From Alphaproteobacteria bacterium (GTDB lineage Bacteria > Pseudomonadota > Alphaproteobacteria > Rhizobiales > Aestuariivirgaceae), in the NCBI GenBank assembly GCA_028868695.1, contig JAGWTZ010000024.1, forward strand, positions 1-41,238: a DNA stretch of 41,238 nucleotides. The letters run 5' to 3'. The notes under the pieces were generated by a model. It saw only the letters and a program-made list of their open reading frames with translations. It searched no databases and was not told the DNA's origin. The position numbers and the translations under genes are program-made. Numbering within the stretch: position 1 is the stretch's first letter; each line of letters begins with the position of its first letter. Of the stretch, positions 31,792-40,608 are shown piece by piece.

Positions 31792-33027
31792 TCAGGTCAC
31801 CGCGGCCTTGGCCTTGAACTTGGGCTTGTCCCACAGCCGCTTGGACAGCACGACATAGAGGTGCTCCACCGCGTCATAGACATCGGCATAGCCAACATAG
31901 AGCGGCGTGAAGCCGAAGCGCATCAAATTCGGCGCGCGGAAATCGCCAATCACCTTGCGCGAGATCAGCGCCTGCATCACGGCATAGGCCTCCTCATGCG
32001 CCAGGCACACATGGCTGCCGCGCGCCGCCCAATCGCGCCCGCCATGCACGGAAATGCCAAACTTGCCACAGCGCTCTTCGGCGAGTTCTGCAAACATCTG
32101 GCACTGCCGCGCCGCTTTGGCATGCAGCTTCACCATGTCCACGCCGCGGTAAGCATCCATCGCCGCATCCAGCGCCACCATGTTGAGCATGGGCTGCGTG
32201 CCGCATTGCAGACGGGTGACGCCCGGTGCCGGCTCAAAGCTTTGCGCGAAAGCGAATGGCTTGGCATGGCCCCACCAGCCCACCAGGGCAGGCATCACCT
32301 CATTCTGCAGCCGCGGGTGAATGAAGGCGAAGGCCGGGGCACCAGGGCCGCCATTGAGATATTTATAGGTGCAGCCGATGGCAAAATCGGCATCCACTTC
32401 CATCAGCCGCCCCGGCACAGCGCCCGCCGAATGCGCCAGATCCCAGATCACCAGCGCGCCTTTCTCATGCGCCCTGGCGGTGATGGCCTTCATGTCATGG
32501 CGGCGGGCCGAGCGGTAATCCACCTCAGTCACCATCACCACGCCCACCTCTTCGGTGATGGCGTCCAGCACTTGCTCCGGCTCCACCACCTTGAGGGTGT
32601 GCCCATCCGCCATGAACTGGCTGAGGCCTTGCGCCACATAAAGGTCGGAAGGGAAATTGCCCGAATCCGAGAGAATGATCTTGCGTTCATGCCGTTTCTG
32701 AACAGCTGCCGACAGCACCTTGAAAAGATTCACGGAAATGGTGTCGGCAACCGCCACGCTGCCCTCCTCCGCGCCAATCACCCGGGCGATCTTGTCGCCG
32801 ATCTTGCGCGGCAGGTGAAACCAGCCATGCTTGTTCCAGGAGGTGATGAGATCGCGCCCCCATTCCACCTCCACCGCATGCTTTACGCGCGCCGGCGCCG
32901 CCTTGGGCATCACCCCCAGCGAGTTGCCGTCGAGATAGATCATTCCGCGAGGAATGGAGAACAGCTTGCGCTTGCGTGCGAAGGGGTCAGCCCTGTCGAG
33001 CTTCAGGGCTTCCTTGCGAGTGATCAT
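31792..33027 (-). CDS. kynU: Kynureninase
   Basis: A PLP enzyme that cleaves L-kynurenine to anthranilate and alanine. The 411-residue product has the N-terminal YLDGNSLGVMP (about 31-41), the phosphate-binding SDSGNFPSDLY (about 121), DLAHSAGAVPG (about 198) with the PLP-ring Asp, and the Schiff-base lysine in GCTYKYLNGGPGAPAF (about 220-235), followed by QSFEPAPGVTRLQCGTQP. ATG 33027 is preceded by GGAGG. It stands alone: no tryptophan 2,3-dioxygenase or obvious formamidase lies next to it. The extra upstream ORF to 33114 is not needed. Confidence 0.96.
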   Translation of the reverse strand: MITRKEALKLDRADPFARKRKLFSIPRGMIYLDGNSLGVMPKAAPARVKHAVEVEWGRDLITSWNKHGWFHLPRKIGDKIARVIGAEEGSVAVADTISVNLFKVLSAAVQKRHERKIILSDSGNFPSDLYVAQGLSQFMADGHTLKVVEPEQVLDAITEEVGVVMVTEVDYRSARRHDMKAITARAHEKGALVIWDLAHSAGAVPGRLMEVDADFAIGCTYKYLNGGPGAPAFAFIHPRLQNEVMPALVGWWGHAKPFAFAQSFEPAPGVTRLQCGTQPMLNMVALDAAMDAYRGVDMVKLHAKAARQCQMFAELAEERCGKFGISVHGGRDWAARGSHVCLAHEEAYAVMQALISRKVIGDFRAPNLMRFGFTPLYVGYADVYDAVEHLYVVLSKRLWDKPKFKAKAAVT

Positions 33028-33112
33028 GTTGTCCTCCCGGTCCGGCGCCTTTTGGAATCGCGCCTGTTGTCGTTGTATTAAATTCGCCACAAACCGCACT
33101 AATGTGCAAGCC

Positions 33113-34249
33113 ATGCGGCGGTTGTGGATTGCGGTTTTGGCCTTTTTGGCTTGGGGTGGCGTTGGGTTGGCCGGGGGGCTGACGCCGGGCGAGGTTTACC
33201 TGCTGGTGAAGCATGCCCGGCCCGCCGTGAAAGAGCCCGATGGCTGGGCCTCTGACCTGCTCGATGTGCTGCAGGTGCAAGGCCTGCCCGCCAGCCGCGA
33301 GAACATTTGCGCCACCATTGCCGTCATCGACCAGGAATCCAATTTTGTCGCCAATCCGGTTGTGCCGGGGCTTGGCAAGCTGGCCGAAAAATCCCTGCGA
33401 GAGAAATTTGGCCGCGTGCCCTTCCTCAGCGGCATGGTGATGGATTGGCTGGACGCCCACCCCAAGGGCGAGACCAGCTACCTCCAGCGCATCCGCGCCG
33501 CCCGCACCGAGCGCGACCTTGACCTCACCTACCGTGCGCTGGTCAATGACTTCGGCACAGCTTCCAACATGTCCCTCGTGGTGCAGAGCGGCCTGCTCAA
33601 CCGCCTGATTGAGGAGCACGACAACATTTCCACCATCGGCTCGATGCAGGTTTCCGTTCGCTTTGCGCTGGATGAGGCGCGGGCCCGCCGCTACCTGCCC
33701 ATGACCCTGAGCGATGACTATGCGGTGCGCGACGAACTCTATACCCGCCGGGGCGGCATGTACTACGGCGTGAAGCAACTCTTGGCCTATGACAGCGGTT
33801 ACAGCCAGAAGATCTTCCGTTTCGCTGATTTCAATGCCGGGCGCTATTCCAGCCGCAACGCCGCCTTCCAGCATGTCATCAGCCTGCTGGCGAAGCAGAA
33901 GCTGGCGCGCGATGGCGACTTGCTGCTCTATGACAAGAAGGGCCAGGCACTGGGCGCGGTGAGCGGCACGGAAAAGGCCCTGCGTGGCCTGAACAGCAGC
34001 GCCGGGCTTGGCCTGTCCGAAGCCCAAATCCGCGCTGACCTGCTGCACGAAAAAGAAGACAGTTTCGCCACCAGCCAGACCTATCTGGCAGTGAAGAACC
34101 TTTACTTGCGCAAAACCGGCAAGCCGGCGCCTTTCGCGGAACTGCCGGGCATTGACCTTTCCAGCCCCAAGCTCAGCCACAAGATGACCACAGCGTCCTA
34201 TGCCACAAGTGTGGACCGCCGCTACAGCGCCTGCATGGCCGTGAAGTGA
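33113..34249 (+). CDS. DUF1615 family exported protein
   Basis: A 378-residue protein with an N-terminal signal sequence (MRRLWIAVLAFLAWGGVGLAGG). I recognise the DUF1615 pattern: LTPGEVYLLVKHARP, then CATIAVIDQESNFVANPVVPGLG (about 65-87), SIGSMQVSVRF-like TIGSMQVSVRFALDEA (about 178-193), and RRGGMYYGVKQLLAY (about 211-225) with FRFADFNAGRYSSRNAAFQ. The ESNF...GSMQV...DFNAGRY series recalls lytic transglycosylase (SLT) motifs E-S / G-x-M-Q / A-Y-N-G, so a periplasmic muramidase-like fold is an inference. It is divergent from kynU with 85 bp between the starts; the functional link is unknown. Confidence 0.82.
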   Translation: MRRLWIAVLAFLAWGGVGLAGGLTPGEVYLLVKHARPAVKEPDGWASDLLDVLQVQGLPASRENICATIAVIDQESNFVANPVVPGLGKLAEKSLREKFGRVPFLSGMVMDWLDAHPKGETSYLQRIRAARTERDLDLTYRALVNDFGTASNMSLVVQSGLLNRLIEEHDNISTIGSMQVSVRFALDEARARRYLPMTLSDDYAVRDELYTRRGGMYYGVKQLLAYDSGYSQKIFRFADFNAGRYSSRNAAFQHVISLLAKQKLARDGDLLLYDKKGQALGAVSGTEKALRGLNSSAGLGLSEAQIRADLLHEKEDSFATSQTYLAVKNLYLRKTGKPAPFAELPGIDLSSPKLSHKMTTASYATSVDRRYSACMAVK

Positions 34250-35122
34250 CTAGCGCGGGACAAACCCGTCCTTGATCCCGAGATAACCATTCACCGGCGG
34301 CACCGCCCAGCCCTTGGGCGCGGCGGGCGGCGCATAGATCTCCACCAGCAGCGGCGCACATTTGGAGGCATCGCTGGAATGCTCGGCCCCGCAATCACCA
34401 CCGGGGCAGGCCGAAAGCGCGCCCAGCAAATCAATCTCAGCGAAGAACTCGATGAAATCCCCCGGCCGCACCGGCGTGGCCTTCATGAAATATTGCCCCG
34501 TGTCACGCGTGAAGCCCGTGCACATGAACACATTGAGCACATCATGGACGAAAGGCTCCGCCTCGCGCTGGCTGCGGCCCGTGGCGGTGGCGAAGGCGCG
34601 GGTGAGGTTGCTGTGGCAGCAGTGGTGGTAATCCCCGCCCGACAAAAGGTGGTGCGTATAGGGATCGCAGCGCGTGCCGATCACGTCATGCACGCCGCCG
34701 CCAAACTCATCAAAGCCATACCAATCCAGCGTGTCTTCGGTGATGGTGGCCATGGGGCGCAGGTAAGGCAGGTTGCTCCACATCCGGTCTCCGGTGGAAA
34801 GATGCGTGCCATGTAGCGCGCGCGTCTTGCCGGAGAAAAAGCGCTCGGCATGATTGGCCTTGGCCCACAGGTTGAGATCACCCACCTGCGGGCTTTCAAC
34901 CGAGACAATGCGGAAGAAGTGCCCTGCGGGCACTTCAAAGGTTCGCGCCTCACGCGGCGGCACCAGCACTTCGCCCGTCTTGCGCCAGCCTTCCCGCGCG
35001 GCGCGGTAGGCGGCGAGGTCGGGCTGCTTCAGGTCATCCACAGGATAGCAGATGACCGGCTTCACCGCCTTCTTTTGCGCAGCATCAACAGGGGCTTTGT
35101 GTTCGGGGTTCGTGAGCTTCAT
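34250..35122 (-). CDS. DUF1989 / urea-carboxylase-associated family protein
   Basis: A 290-residue protein of the family annotated as urea carboxylase-associated. Family features: [23 protein letters not shown] (about 66-88), [10 protein letters not shown] (about 107-116), and a Cys/His-rich [16 protein letters not shown] (about 162-177) that may bind metal, then [10 protein letters not shown]. Biochemistry is unknown. Its ATG overlaps the tdh stop (ATGA), and tdh overlaps kbl the same way, so it belongs to the threonine-degradation operon; a role with glycine or aminoacetone products, or in nitrogen salvage, is possible. No urea carboxylase or transporter lies nearby, so the family name should not be taken as function. 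Confidence 0.85.
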   Translation of the reverse strand: MKLTNPEHKAPVDAAQKKAVKPVICYPVDDLKQPDLAAYRAAREGWRKTGEVLVPPREARTFEVPAGHFFRIVSVESPQVGDLNLWAKANHAERFFSGKTRALHGTHLSTGDRMWSNLPYLRPMATITEDTLDWYGFDEFGGGVHDVIGTRCDPYTHHLLSGGDYHHCCHSNLTRAFATATGRSQREAEPFVHDVLNVFMCTGFTRDTGQYFMKATPVRPGDFIEFFAEIDLLGALSACPGGDCGAEHSSDASKCAPLLVEIYAPPAAPKGWAVPPVNGYLGIKDGFVPR

Positions 35123-36144
35123 GACCAATCCAGCACAACCTTGCCACACGCACCCTGCTTCATCAACGCGAAGCCTTGCGCATAGTCCGCTGCCTTCATG
35201 CGGTGGGTGATCACCTTGCGCACGTCGAGGCCGGATTGCAGCATGGCGATCATCTTGTACCAGGTTTCAAACATCTCGCGGCCATAGATGCCCTTGATGG
35301 TGAGAGACTTGAAAATCACCCGGTTCCAATCAACAGGCGTGGGGCGGGATGGAATGCCCAGCATGGCGATCTTGCCGCCCATGATCATGTGATCCACCAT
35401 CTGGTCAAAGGCCTGTGGCGCGCCAGACATTTCAAGCCCAATGTCAAAGCCCTCGGCCATGTGCAGCCGGGCCATCACATCGCGCAGGTTCTCGCGCGAC
35501 ACATTGACGGTGACGGCATCCGTCACCTGGTTGCAAAGCTCAAGGCGGTAGTCATTCACGTCGGTGACCACAATGTGCCGCGCGCCCACATGGCGGCAGA
35601 CGGCCGCGGCCATGATGCCGATGGGGCCGGCGCCAGTGATCAGCACATCCTCGCCAATCAGTTCGAATGAAAGCGCGGTATGCACCGCATTGCCCAGGGG
35701 ATCGAGAATGGCGCCGATTTCATCATCCACTTCCGGCGGCAGGTGAATGGCGTTGAAGGCGGGGATCTTGAGATATTCCGCAAAGGCACCCGGCACATTG
35801 ACACCCACGCCCTTGGTTTCAGGATCAAGGTGGAAATGCCCGGCCCGCGCCATGCGGCTTTTCATGCCGATGAGATGCCCCTCGCCCGACACGCGGTCTC
35901 CCACCCTCACAGTGCGCACGTGGGCACCCACGTCCACCACGCGCCCCGCAAATTCATGCCCCACTACCATGGGCACCGGAATGGTCTTCTGCGCCCATTC
36001 ATCCCATTTCCAGATATGCAAATCCGTGCCGCAAATGCCGGTTTTCGCCACCTGGATGAGAATGTCATCCGGCCCCATCTCCGGCTTTGGCTCATCACGC
36101 AGGATGAGCCCTTCGGCGCGTTCGGCCTTGACCAATGCTTTCAT
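35119..36144 (-). CDS. tdh: L-threonine 3-dehydrogenase, lacking the structural zinc cysteines
   Basis: It oxidises L-threonine to 2-amino-3-ketobutyrate with NAD+. The 341-residue product matches E. coli Tdh throughout: catalytic zinc ligands C38, H63 and E64 ([17 protein letters not shown]), NAD-binding [10 protein letters not shown] (about 172), and [14 protein letters not shown] near the C-terminus. In the lobe that holds the structural zinc, E. coli has C93, C96, C99 and C107; here these are G93, S96, A99 and D107 ([20 protein letters not shown]), so no structural zinc can be bound. It overlaps kbl upstream and the DUF1989 gene downstream by ATGA. Confidence 0.96.
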   Translation of the reverse strand: MKALVKAERAEGLILRDEPKPEMGPDDILIQVAKTGICGTDLHIWKWDEWAQKTIPVPMVVGHEFAGRVVDVGAHVRTVRVGDRVSGEGHLIGMKSRMARAGHFHLDPETKGVGVNVPGAFAEYLKIPAFNAIHLPPEVDDEIGAILDPLGNAVHTALSFELIGEDVLITGAGPIGIMAAAVCRHVGARHIVVTDVNDYRLELCNQVTDAVTVNVSRENLRDVMARLHMAEGFDIGLEMSGAPQAFDQMVDHMIMGGKIAMLGIPSRPTPVDWNRVIFKSLTIKGIYGREMFETWYKMIAMLQSGLDVRKVITHRMKAADYAQGFALMKQGACGKVVLDWS

Positions 36145-37328
36145 GCAATCACTCCCAGCTTCTTGCCCGCCCTGGCAAAGGCAGCGGCGGCTTTTTCAAT
36201 GTCGTCAGTGGAATGCGCCGCCGACATCTGCGTGCGGATGCGCGCCTTGCCCTGCGGCACCACGGGATAGAAAAAGCCTGTGACGTAGATGCCTTCATCA
36301 TAAAGTGTGCGCGCCATGTCCTGCGCCAGCTTGGCCTCGCCCAGCATGACCGGGATGATGGGGTGCTCTCCCGGCAGCAGGTTGAAGCCAGCAGCACTCA
36401 TCCGCGTGCGGAACAGCTTGGCATTTTCAAACAGCCGTGCGCGCAAATCATCGCCTTGCTCTGCCAGATCAATGGCCTTGATGCTGGCGGCCACCAGTGG
36501 CGGCGGCAGCGCATTGGAAAACAGATAGGGCCGCGCCCGCTGGCGCATGAGATCAATGATCGGCTGTGAAGCGGCGATATATCCACCCGCCGAGCCGCCC
36601 AGCGCCTTGCCCAGTGTGCCCGTGAGAATATCGGCCTTCACGCCCGCCCGCGCCGGTGTGCCAGCCCCCTTGGGGCCGATGAAACCAGTGGCATGGCAAT
36701 CATCCACCATCACCAGCGCGTCAAACCTGTCGGCCAGCGCACGGATGGATTTGAGATCAGCGAAGTACCCATCCATCGAGAACACGCCATCGGAGGCGAT
36801 CACGATGCGGCGCGCGCCCGCGGCCTTGGCTTCCTTGAGCCGCGCCTCAAGCTCATTCATGTCATTGTTGGCATAGCGGTAACGCTTGGCCTTGGAGAGG
36901 CGGATGCCATCAATGATCGAGGCGTGGTTGAGGGCATCGGAGATGATCGCATCCTGCTCGCCGAACAACGGCTCGAACACCGCGCCATTGGCATCAAAGC
37001 AGGCGGCGAAGAGAATGCTGTCCTCCATGCCGAGATAGCTGGCGATGCGCGCCTCCAGCGCCTTGTGCAAATCCGTGGTGCCACAAATGAATCGCACCGA
37101 GGCCATGCCCAGGCCGTGGCTGTCCAGCGCGTCTTTCGCGGCGGCAATGAGGGCCGGATGATCAGCCAGCCCAAGATAGTTATTTGCACAGAAATTCAAT
37201 ACGTTGCGGCCACCAGTGACAGCAATGTGTGAAGATTGCGGCGAGGTGATTTCACGCTCCACTTTCCACAACGATTGATCGCGGATGGCTTGCAGTTCTG
37301 CAGTCAGCGAAGTGGTGAACGCGCTCAT
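36141..37328 (-). CDS. kbl: 2-amino-3-ketobutyrate coenzyme A ligase (glycine C-acetyltransferase)
   Basis: A PLP enzyme that splits 2-amino-3-ketobutyrate with CoA to glycine and acetyl-CoA, completing the route started by Tdh. The 395-residue product (E. coli 398) shows [14 protein letters not shown] (about 46-59), [11 protein letters not shown] (about 76), [17 protein letters not shown] (about 133-149), the [12 protein letters not shown] segment (about 208) and the PLP lysine in [15 protein letters not shown] (about 237-251). AGGAG precedes ATG 37328. The frame upstream to 37406 is not used. The first gene of the coupled kbl-tdh-DUF1989 operon; an inverted repeat pair lies upstream. Confidence 0.96.
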   Translation of the reverse strand: MSAFTTSLTAELQAIRDQSLWKVEREITSPQSSHIAVTGGRNVLNFCANNYLGLADHPALIAAAKDALDSHGLGMASVRFICGTTDLHKALEARIASYLGMEDSILFAACFDANGAVFEPLFGEQDAIISDALNHASIIDGIRLSKAKRYRYANNDMNELEARLKEAKAAGARRIVIASDGVFSMDGYFADLKSIRALADRFDALVMVDDCHATGFIGPKGAGTPARAGVKADILTGTLGKALGGSAGGYIAASQPIIDLMRQRARPYLFSNALPPPLVAASIKAIDLAEQGDDLRARLFENAKLFRTRMSAAGFNLLPGEHPIIPVMLGEAKLAQDMARTLYDEGIYVTGFFYPVVPQGKARIRTQMSAAHSTDDIEKAAAAFARAGKKLGVIA

Positions 37329-37405
37329 GGCTTGCTCCTGTAGCGGGGAGACTAGCGGAACGAAAGTGAGGGAGGGAGTGAAATGATTGGAACGATCACG
37401 ATTCA

Positions 37406-37530
37406 CCCTCCCCCTTGTGGGGAGGGCCGGGGTGGGGGTCGAGTGGAGTCATCCGTCTGGCCTATACCAAATTGGCAGTTCAAAATCCGGAGCGGCCCCC
37501 ACCCTTGATCCCTCCCCACAAGGGGGAGGG
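37406..37530. repeat. Inverted pair of palindromic repeats between the molybdoenzyme and kbl genes
   Basis: The palindrome CCCTCCCC...GGGGAGGG occurs at 37406-37426 and, reverse-complemented, at 37510-37530. Extending the arms, GGGTGGGGG (about 37430-37438) pairs with CCCCCACCC (37496-37504). The arms can form a long stem over an approximately 55-nt loop, or two separate hairpins. A third copy lies at 28309-28329. The pair probably ends or modulates read-through from the molybdoenzyme operon into kbl. Confidence 0.65.
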
Positions 37531-37544
37531 AGAATATCTGAGCG

Positions 37545-37799
37545 TTAGCCTCCCGGCACCCGCAGCATCAGGTAAATCTCCGCGCCTTCCGGCAGCGGCG
37601 TGTCCCACTGGTCACGGTAGATCTTGCCATTGATGGAAACCGCCACGCCGCGTTTGATGTGCGGCTCCATGCCGGGATATTGCTCCGAAAGCTTGCGGAA
37701 CAGCTCACGTATCGTGCCGGCCTGCATGGAAATGGAAGGGGCGCCGCCGGCATGTGGCCGCAGCGCCCCCCAGAGATGGACTTCGTGTGTTGCGTTCAC
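37545..37799 (-). CDS. MoaD/ThiS-like sulfur carrier protein
   Basis: An 84-residue beta-grasp (ubiquitin-like) protein ending in VPGG, the C-terminal Gly-Gly that is adenylated and thiocarboxylated in sulfur carriers. Other landmarks are the first strand EVHLWGALRPHAGG, the helix IRELFRKLSEQYPG (about 30-43) and the strand VAVSINGKIYRDQ followed by LPEGAEIYLMLRV. Its GTG start overlaps the stop of the molybdoenzyme large subunit (GTGA), so it is made with it. It may supply sulfur for the molybdopterin dithiolene or for the terminal sulfido ligand of the enzyme; a dedicated E1-like activator is not in the window. Confidence 0.8.
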   Translation of the reverse strand: MNATHEVHLWGALRPHAGGAPSISMQAGTIRELFRKLSEQYPGMEPHIKRGVAVSINGKIYRDQWDTPLPEGAEIYLMLRVPGG

Positions 37800-40129
37800 T
37801 TCGCCTTCGACTTGATCGACTTCAGCACGCGCGGCGGGCTCATCGGAACATGCGTCTGGCGCACGCCCGTGGCGTTGGTGACGGCAATGCCAAGGGCGGC
37901 CAGCGGCGGAACAATGGAAGTCTCGCCCACGCCGCGCACACCATAGGGATGGTTCGGATTGGGGATTTCCAGGATCTGCGTGTCAATCATCGGCAGGTCG
38001 GAGCACACCGGAATGCGGTAATCGAGGAAGCCCGCGTTCTGCAGCCGACCATCCTTGCCATACACATACTCCTCATTCAGCGCCCAGCCGATGCCTTGCG
38101 CGGCACCGCCCTGGAACTGGCCTTCAACGTAAGAAGGATGCAGCGCCTTGCCGGCGTCCTGGATCACGGTATAGCGCTTCACCAGGCTGCGGCCGGTTTC
38201 CGGATCGGTCTCCACGTCGGCGATATGCGTGGCGAAGGAAACGCCAGCGCCATCGGCCGTGATTTCGGCATGGCCAGCGACAGGCCCGCCGGTGTTGCCG
38301 GCCTGGGCTGCGATTTCCTTCAGCGTCAGCGGCGGGCGGTTGCCATGGTGCACGCCCTTGGCATGGGCCGCGCCATCCTTCCACTCCACTTCACCGACAG
38401 GGATTTCCCACGTCTTGGCGGCGCGCTCACGCAGCACCTTGATGGCGTTGCGTGTGGCGAAGATCGCGGCCATGGACGACGAGAAGGTGCCGCGGCTGCC
38501 ATCCGTCATGTCATTGTGGCCCAAGGTGGCGGTGTCCGCCACGTTGCTGCGCACGCTTTCATACGGCAGGCCCAGCTCTTCGGCCACGGCCATGGCGATG
38601 GAAGCGCGCGAACCGCCTACGTCCACCGTGCCCTGGGCCACATTGACGAAGCCGTCGGGCGTCACGTTCACGTCGACGCAGGTCTGGCCACCAAAGTTGA
38701 ACCAGAAGCCGCAAGCCATGCCGCGGCCCTGGTTCTTGCCCAGGGGCGCCTTCATGTGCGGATGGTTCTTGGCGGCGGCCAGCGTCGGGCCAATGCCGAT
38801 CGGGCCATAGACCGGGCCATAGGAAGACTTGGTGCCTTCCTTGGCCGCGTTCTTGATGCGGAAATCAACCGGGTCCATGCCGATGGCCTTGGCCAGCTCA
38901 TCCACCGCGCTTTCAACGGCGAAAGCCGCGATGGGCGAAGAAGGCGCGCGGTAGGCCGCGGTCTTGGGGCGGTTGACGATCACATCCTTGGAAACCGTCT
39001 TGACGTTCTTCAGGTCATAGCAGGCAAAGGCCGTCATGGCGCCCAGTTCGGCCCACATGCCGGGGAAGGCGCCGCCATGGAACCGCAGTTCGGCAAAGGC
39101 GGCGGTGATGGTGCCATCCTTCTTGGCGCCGATCTTCACATCCATCGAGGCGGAAGAGGTCGGCCCCGTGCAACGGAACACTTCTTCGCGCGTCATGGTG
39201 ATCTTGACGGGCCGGTTGGCCTTGCGCGACAGCGCCAGCGCCAGCGGCTCAACCCACAGATGGGTCTTGCCGCCAAAGCCGCCGCCGATCTCGGAAGACG
39301 TGGTGCGCAGCTTGCTGGCTTCCATGCCGAGCAACTGGGCGCACTGGTTGCGGAACACGAAATGGCCCTGCGTGCACATCCACATCTCCGCCATGCCATC
39401 GGGAGAGACGGAGGCGGAAACCGAATGCGGCTCGATATAGCCTTGGTGCGTCTGCTCGGTCTTGTAGGAGCGGCTGATCACCACATCCGCATCGCGGAAA
39501 CCGGCATCAACATCGCCATGGCCATATTCGGCGCGCTTGCACCAGTTGGAGGGCTTGGTGGGCTTGGGTTCAACGCCTTCGGTGAACACATTGTCGTGGA
39601 TCAGCGGGGCGCCAGGCTTCAGGGCCTCATCTACATCGGTGACATGCGGGAGCAACTTGTACTTCACGTCAATGAGCTTCAGCGCCTTGCGGGCGGTTGC
39701 GGCATCAACGGCAGCGACGGCGGCCACGGCGTGGCCATCATACAGCGCCTTCTTGCGGGCCATGCAGTTTTCGAGAATGTCGAACATGTTCCGGTCCCCG
39801 CCGGTGTGGTCCGGCAGATCGGCAGAGGTGATCACCGCCTTCACGCCCGGCAGCTTTTCGGCCTTGGACGTGTCGATCTTCACAATCTCCGCATGGGCAT
39901 GCGGCGAGCGCAGCACCAGGCCCACCAATTGGCCGGGGAAGTTGAAGTCGGCGCCATAGCGGGCGCGGCCCGTCACCTTGTCAATGCCGTCCGGGCGGCG
40001 GGGGCGCGAGCCGATAACCTTGAAATCACGCTTCACAAGGTCCGAGTTATGGGTGCCGTTCACATGCGGCTCGCTTGTGGTGGGTGCTGCTGCTTCCGAC
40101 GGGTTGTTGTTTTCGTTGAGAGTGACCAT
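37796..40129 (-). CDS. Molybdenum hydroxylase, molybdopterin-binding large subunit (xanthine dehydrogenase family)
   Basis: A 777-residue catalytic subunit of a cytoplasmic molybdenum-cofactor hydroxylase. An acidic/Asn-rich N-terminus precedes the a/b hammerhead domain (RPDGIDKVTGRARYGADF, about 45-62). Cofactor landmarks are EIGGGFGGKTHLW (about 280-292), the QGTVDVGGSRASIAMAVAEELG region (about 505-526) and the catalytic glutamate in GVRGVGETSIVPP (about 738-750). The active-site loop reads AYRAPSSP (about 397-404), not the AYxCSFR of form I CO dehydrogenase nor AYxGAGR of form II, so it is not a CO dehydrogenase; the substrate is probably an N-heterocycle or aldehyde. It lies between the Fe-S subunit (3-nt gap) and the sulfur carrier gene (4-nt overlap). 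Confidence 0.93.
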   Translation of the reverse strand: MVTLNENNNPSEAAAPTTSEPHVNGTHNSDLVKRDFKVIGSRPRRPDGIDKVTGRARYGADFNFPGQLVGLVLRSPHAHAEIVKIDTSKAEKLPGVKAVITSADLPDHTGGDRNMFDILENCMARKKALYDGHAVAAVAAVDAATARKALKLIDVKYKLLPHVTDVDEALKPGAPLIHDNVFTEGVEPKPTKPSNWCKRAEYGHGDVDAGFRDADVVISRSYKTEQTHQGYIEPHSVSASVSPDGMAEMWMCTQGHFVFRNQCAQLLGMEASKLRTTSSEIGGGFGGKTHLWVEPLALALSRKANRPVKITMTREEVFRCTGPTSSASMDVKIGAKKDGTITAAFAELRFHGGAFPGMWAELGAMTAFACYDLKNVKTVSKDVIVNRPKTAAYRAPSSPIAAFAVESAVDELAKAIGMDPVDFRIKNAAKEGTKSSYGPVYGPIGIGPTLAAAKNHPHMKAPLGKNQGRGMACGFWFNFGGQTCVDVNVTPDGFVNVAQGTVDVGGSRASIAMAVAEELGLPYESVRSNVADTATLGHNDMTDGSRGTFSSSMAAIFATRNAIKVLRERAAKTWEIPVGEVEWKDGAAHAKGVHHGNRPPLTLKEIAAQAGNTGGPVAGHAEITADGAGVSFATHIADVETDPETGRSLVKRYTVIQDAGKALHPSYVEGQFQGGAAQGIGWALNEEYVYGKDGRLQNAGFLDYRIPVCSDLPMIDTQILEIPNPNHPYGVRGVGETSIVPPLAALGIAVTNATGVRQTHVPMSPPRVLKSIKSKAK

Positions 40130-40132
40130 GGC

Positions 40133-40606
40133 TTAGGCTCCGCGCATTTCTTTGGCTGCGGCCTGGACGGCGCGCACGATCTTGTCATAGCCGGTGCAGC
40201 GGCAGAGATTGCCAGCAAGGCCAAACCGGATTTCCTCTTCCGTCGGGTCGGGGTTCTTGCGCAGCAGCGCATCGGCCGCCATCAGGAAGCCCGGCGTGCA
40301 CACGCCGCATTGCAGGGCGGCATGGTCGATGAAGGCCTGCTGCAGCGGGTGCAACTTTTGGCCTTCGGCCATGCCTTCAATGGTTTCCACCTTCTTGCCA
40401 TTCATTTCCGCACCCAGCACAAGGCAGGAGCAGACGAGACGGCCATCAAGGATCACCGAGCAAGCGCCGCAATCGCCCGTGCCGCAGCCTTCCTTGGCGC
40501 CGGTGAGGCCCAGGCGGTTGCGCAGCACATCCAGCAGCACTTCACCCTCATCGCAGGTGAATTCCACCGCATCGCCATTGACAGTCGTTTTGACGAGAAC
40601 ACCCAT
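40133..40606 (-). CDS. Molybdenum hydroxylase [2Fe-2S] subunit
   Basis: A 157-residue electron-transfer subunit with two [2Fe-2S] clusters. The plant-type N-terminal cluster is C41-C46-C49-C61 (GCGTGDCGACS ... SC; C59 is extra), and the second cluster is C100-x2-C103 ... C135-x-C137 (LQCGVCTPGF, NLCRCTGYDKIV). The order is that of CoxS/XdhA small subunits. It passes electrons from the molybdenum centre to the FAD subunit encoded just upstream (2-nt gap). Confidence 0.96.
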   Translation of the reverse strand: MGVLVKTTVNGDAVEFTCDEGEVLLDVLRNRLGLTGAKEGCGTGDCGACSVILDGRLVCSCLVLGAEMNGKKVETIEGMAEGQKLHPLQQAFIDHAALQCGVCTPGFLMAADALLRKNPDPTEEEIRFGLAGNLCRCTGYDKIVRAVQAAAKEMRGA

Positions 40607-40608
40607 TA

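Noticed and set aside
31861-33081. A 406-codon plus-strand frame antisense to kynU
   Set aside because: The minus-strand frame is a complete kynureninase with all PLP motifs; the antisense product is rich in His and Arg and has no recognisable domain.
32987-34180. A 397-codon minus-strand frame antisense to the DUF1615 gene
   Set aside because: The plus-strand frame has a signal peptide and family motifs; the antisense frame also crosses the kynU start region.
37796-40129. Carbon monoxide dehydrogenase large subunit (CoxL)
   Set aside because: The subunit set is the same, but the active-site loop is AYRAPSSP and lacks the Cys of AYxCSFR needed for the Mo-Cu site, and it is not the form II AYxGAGR either.
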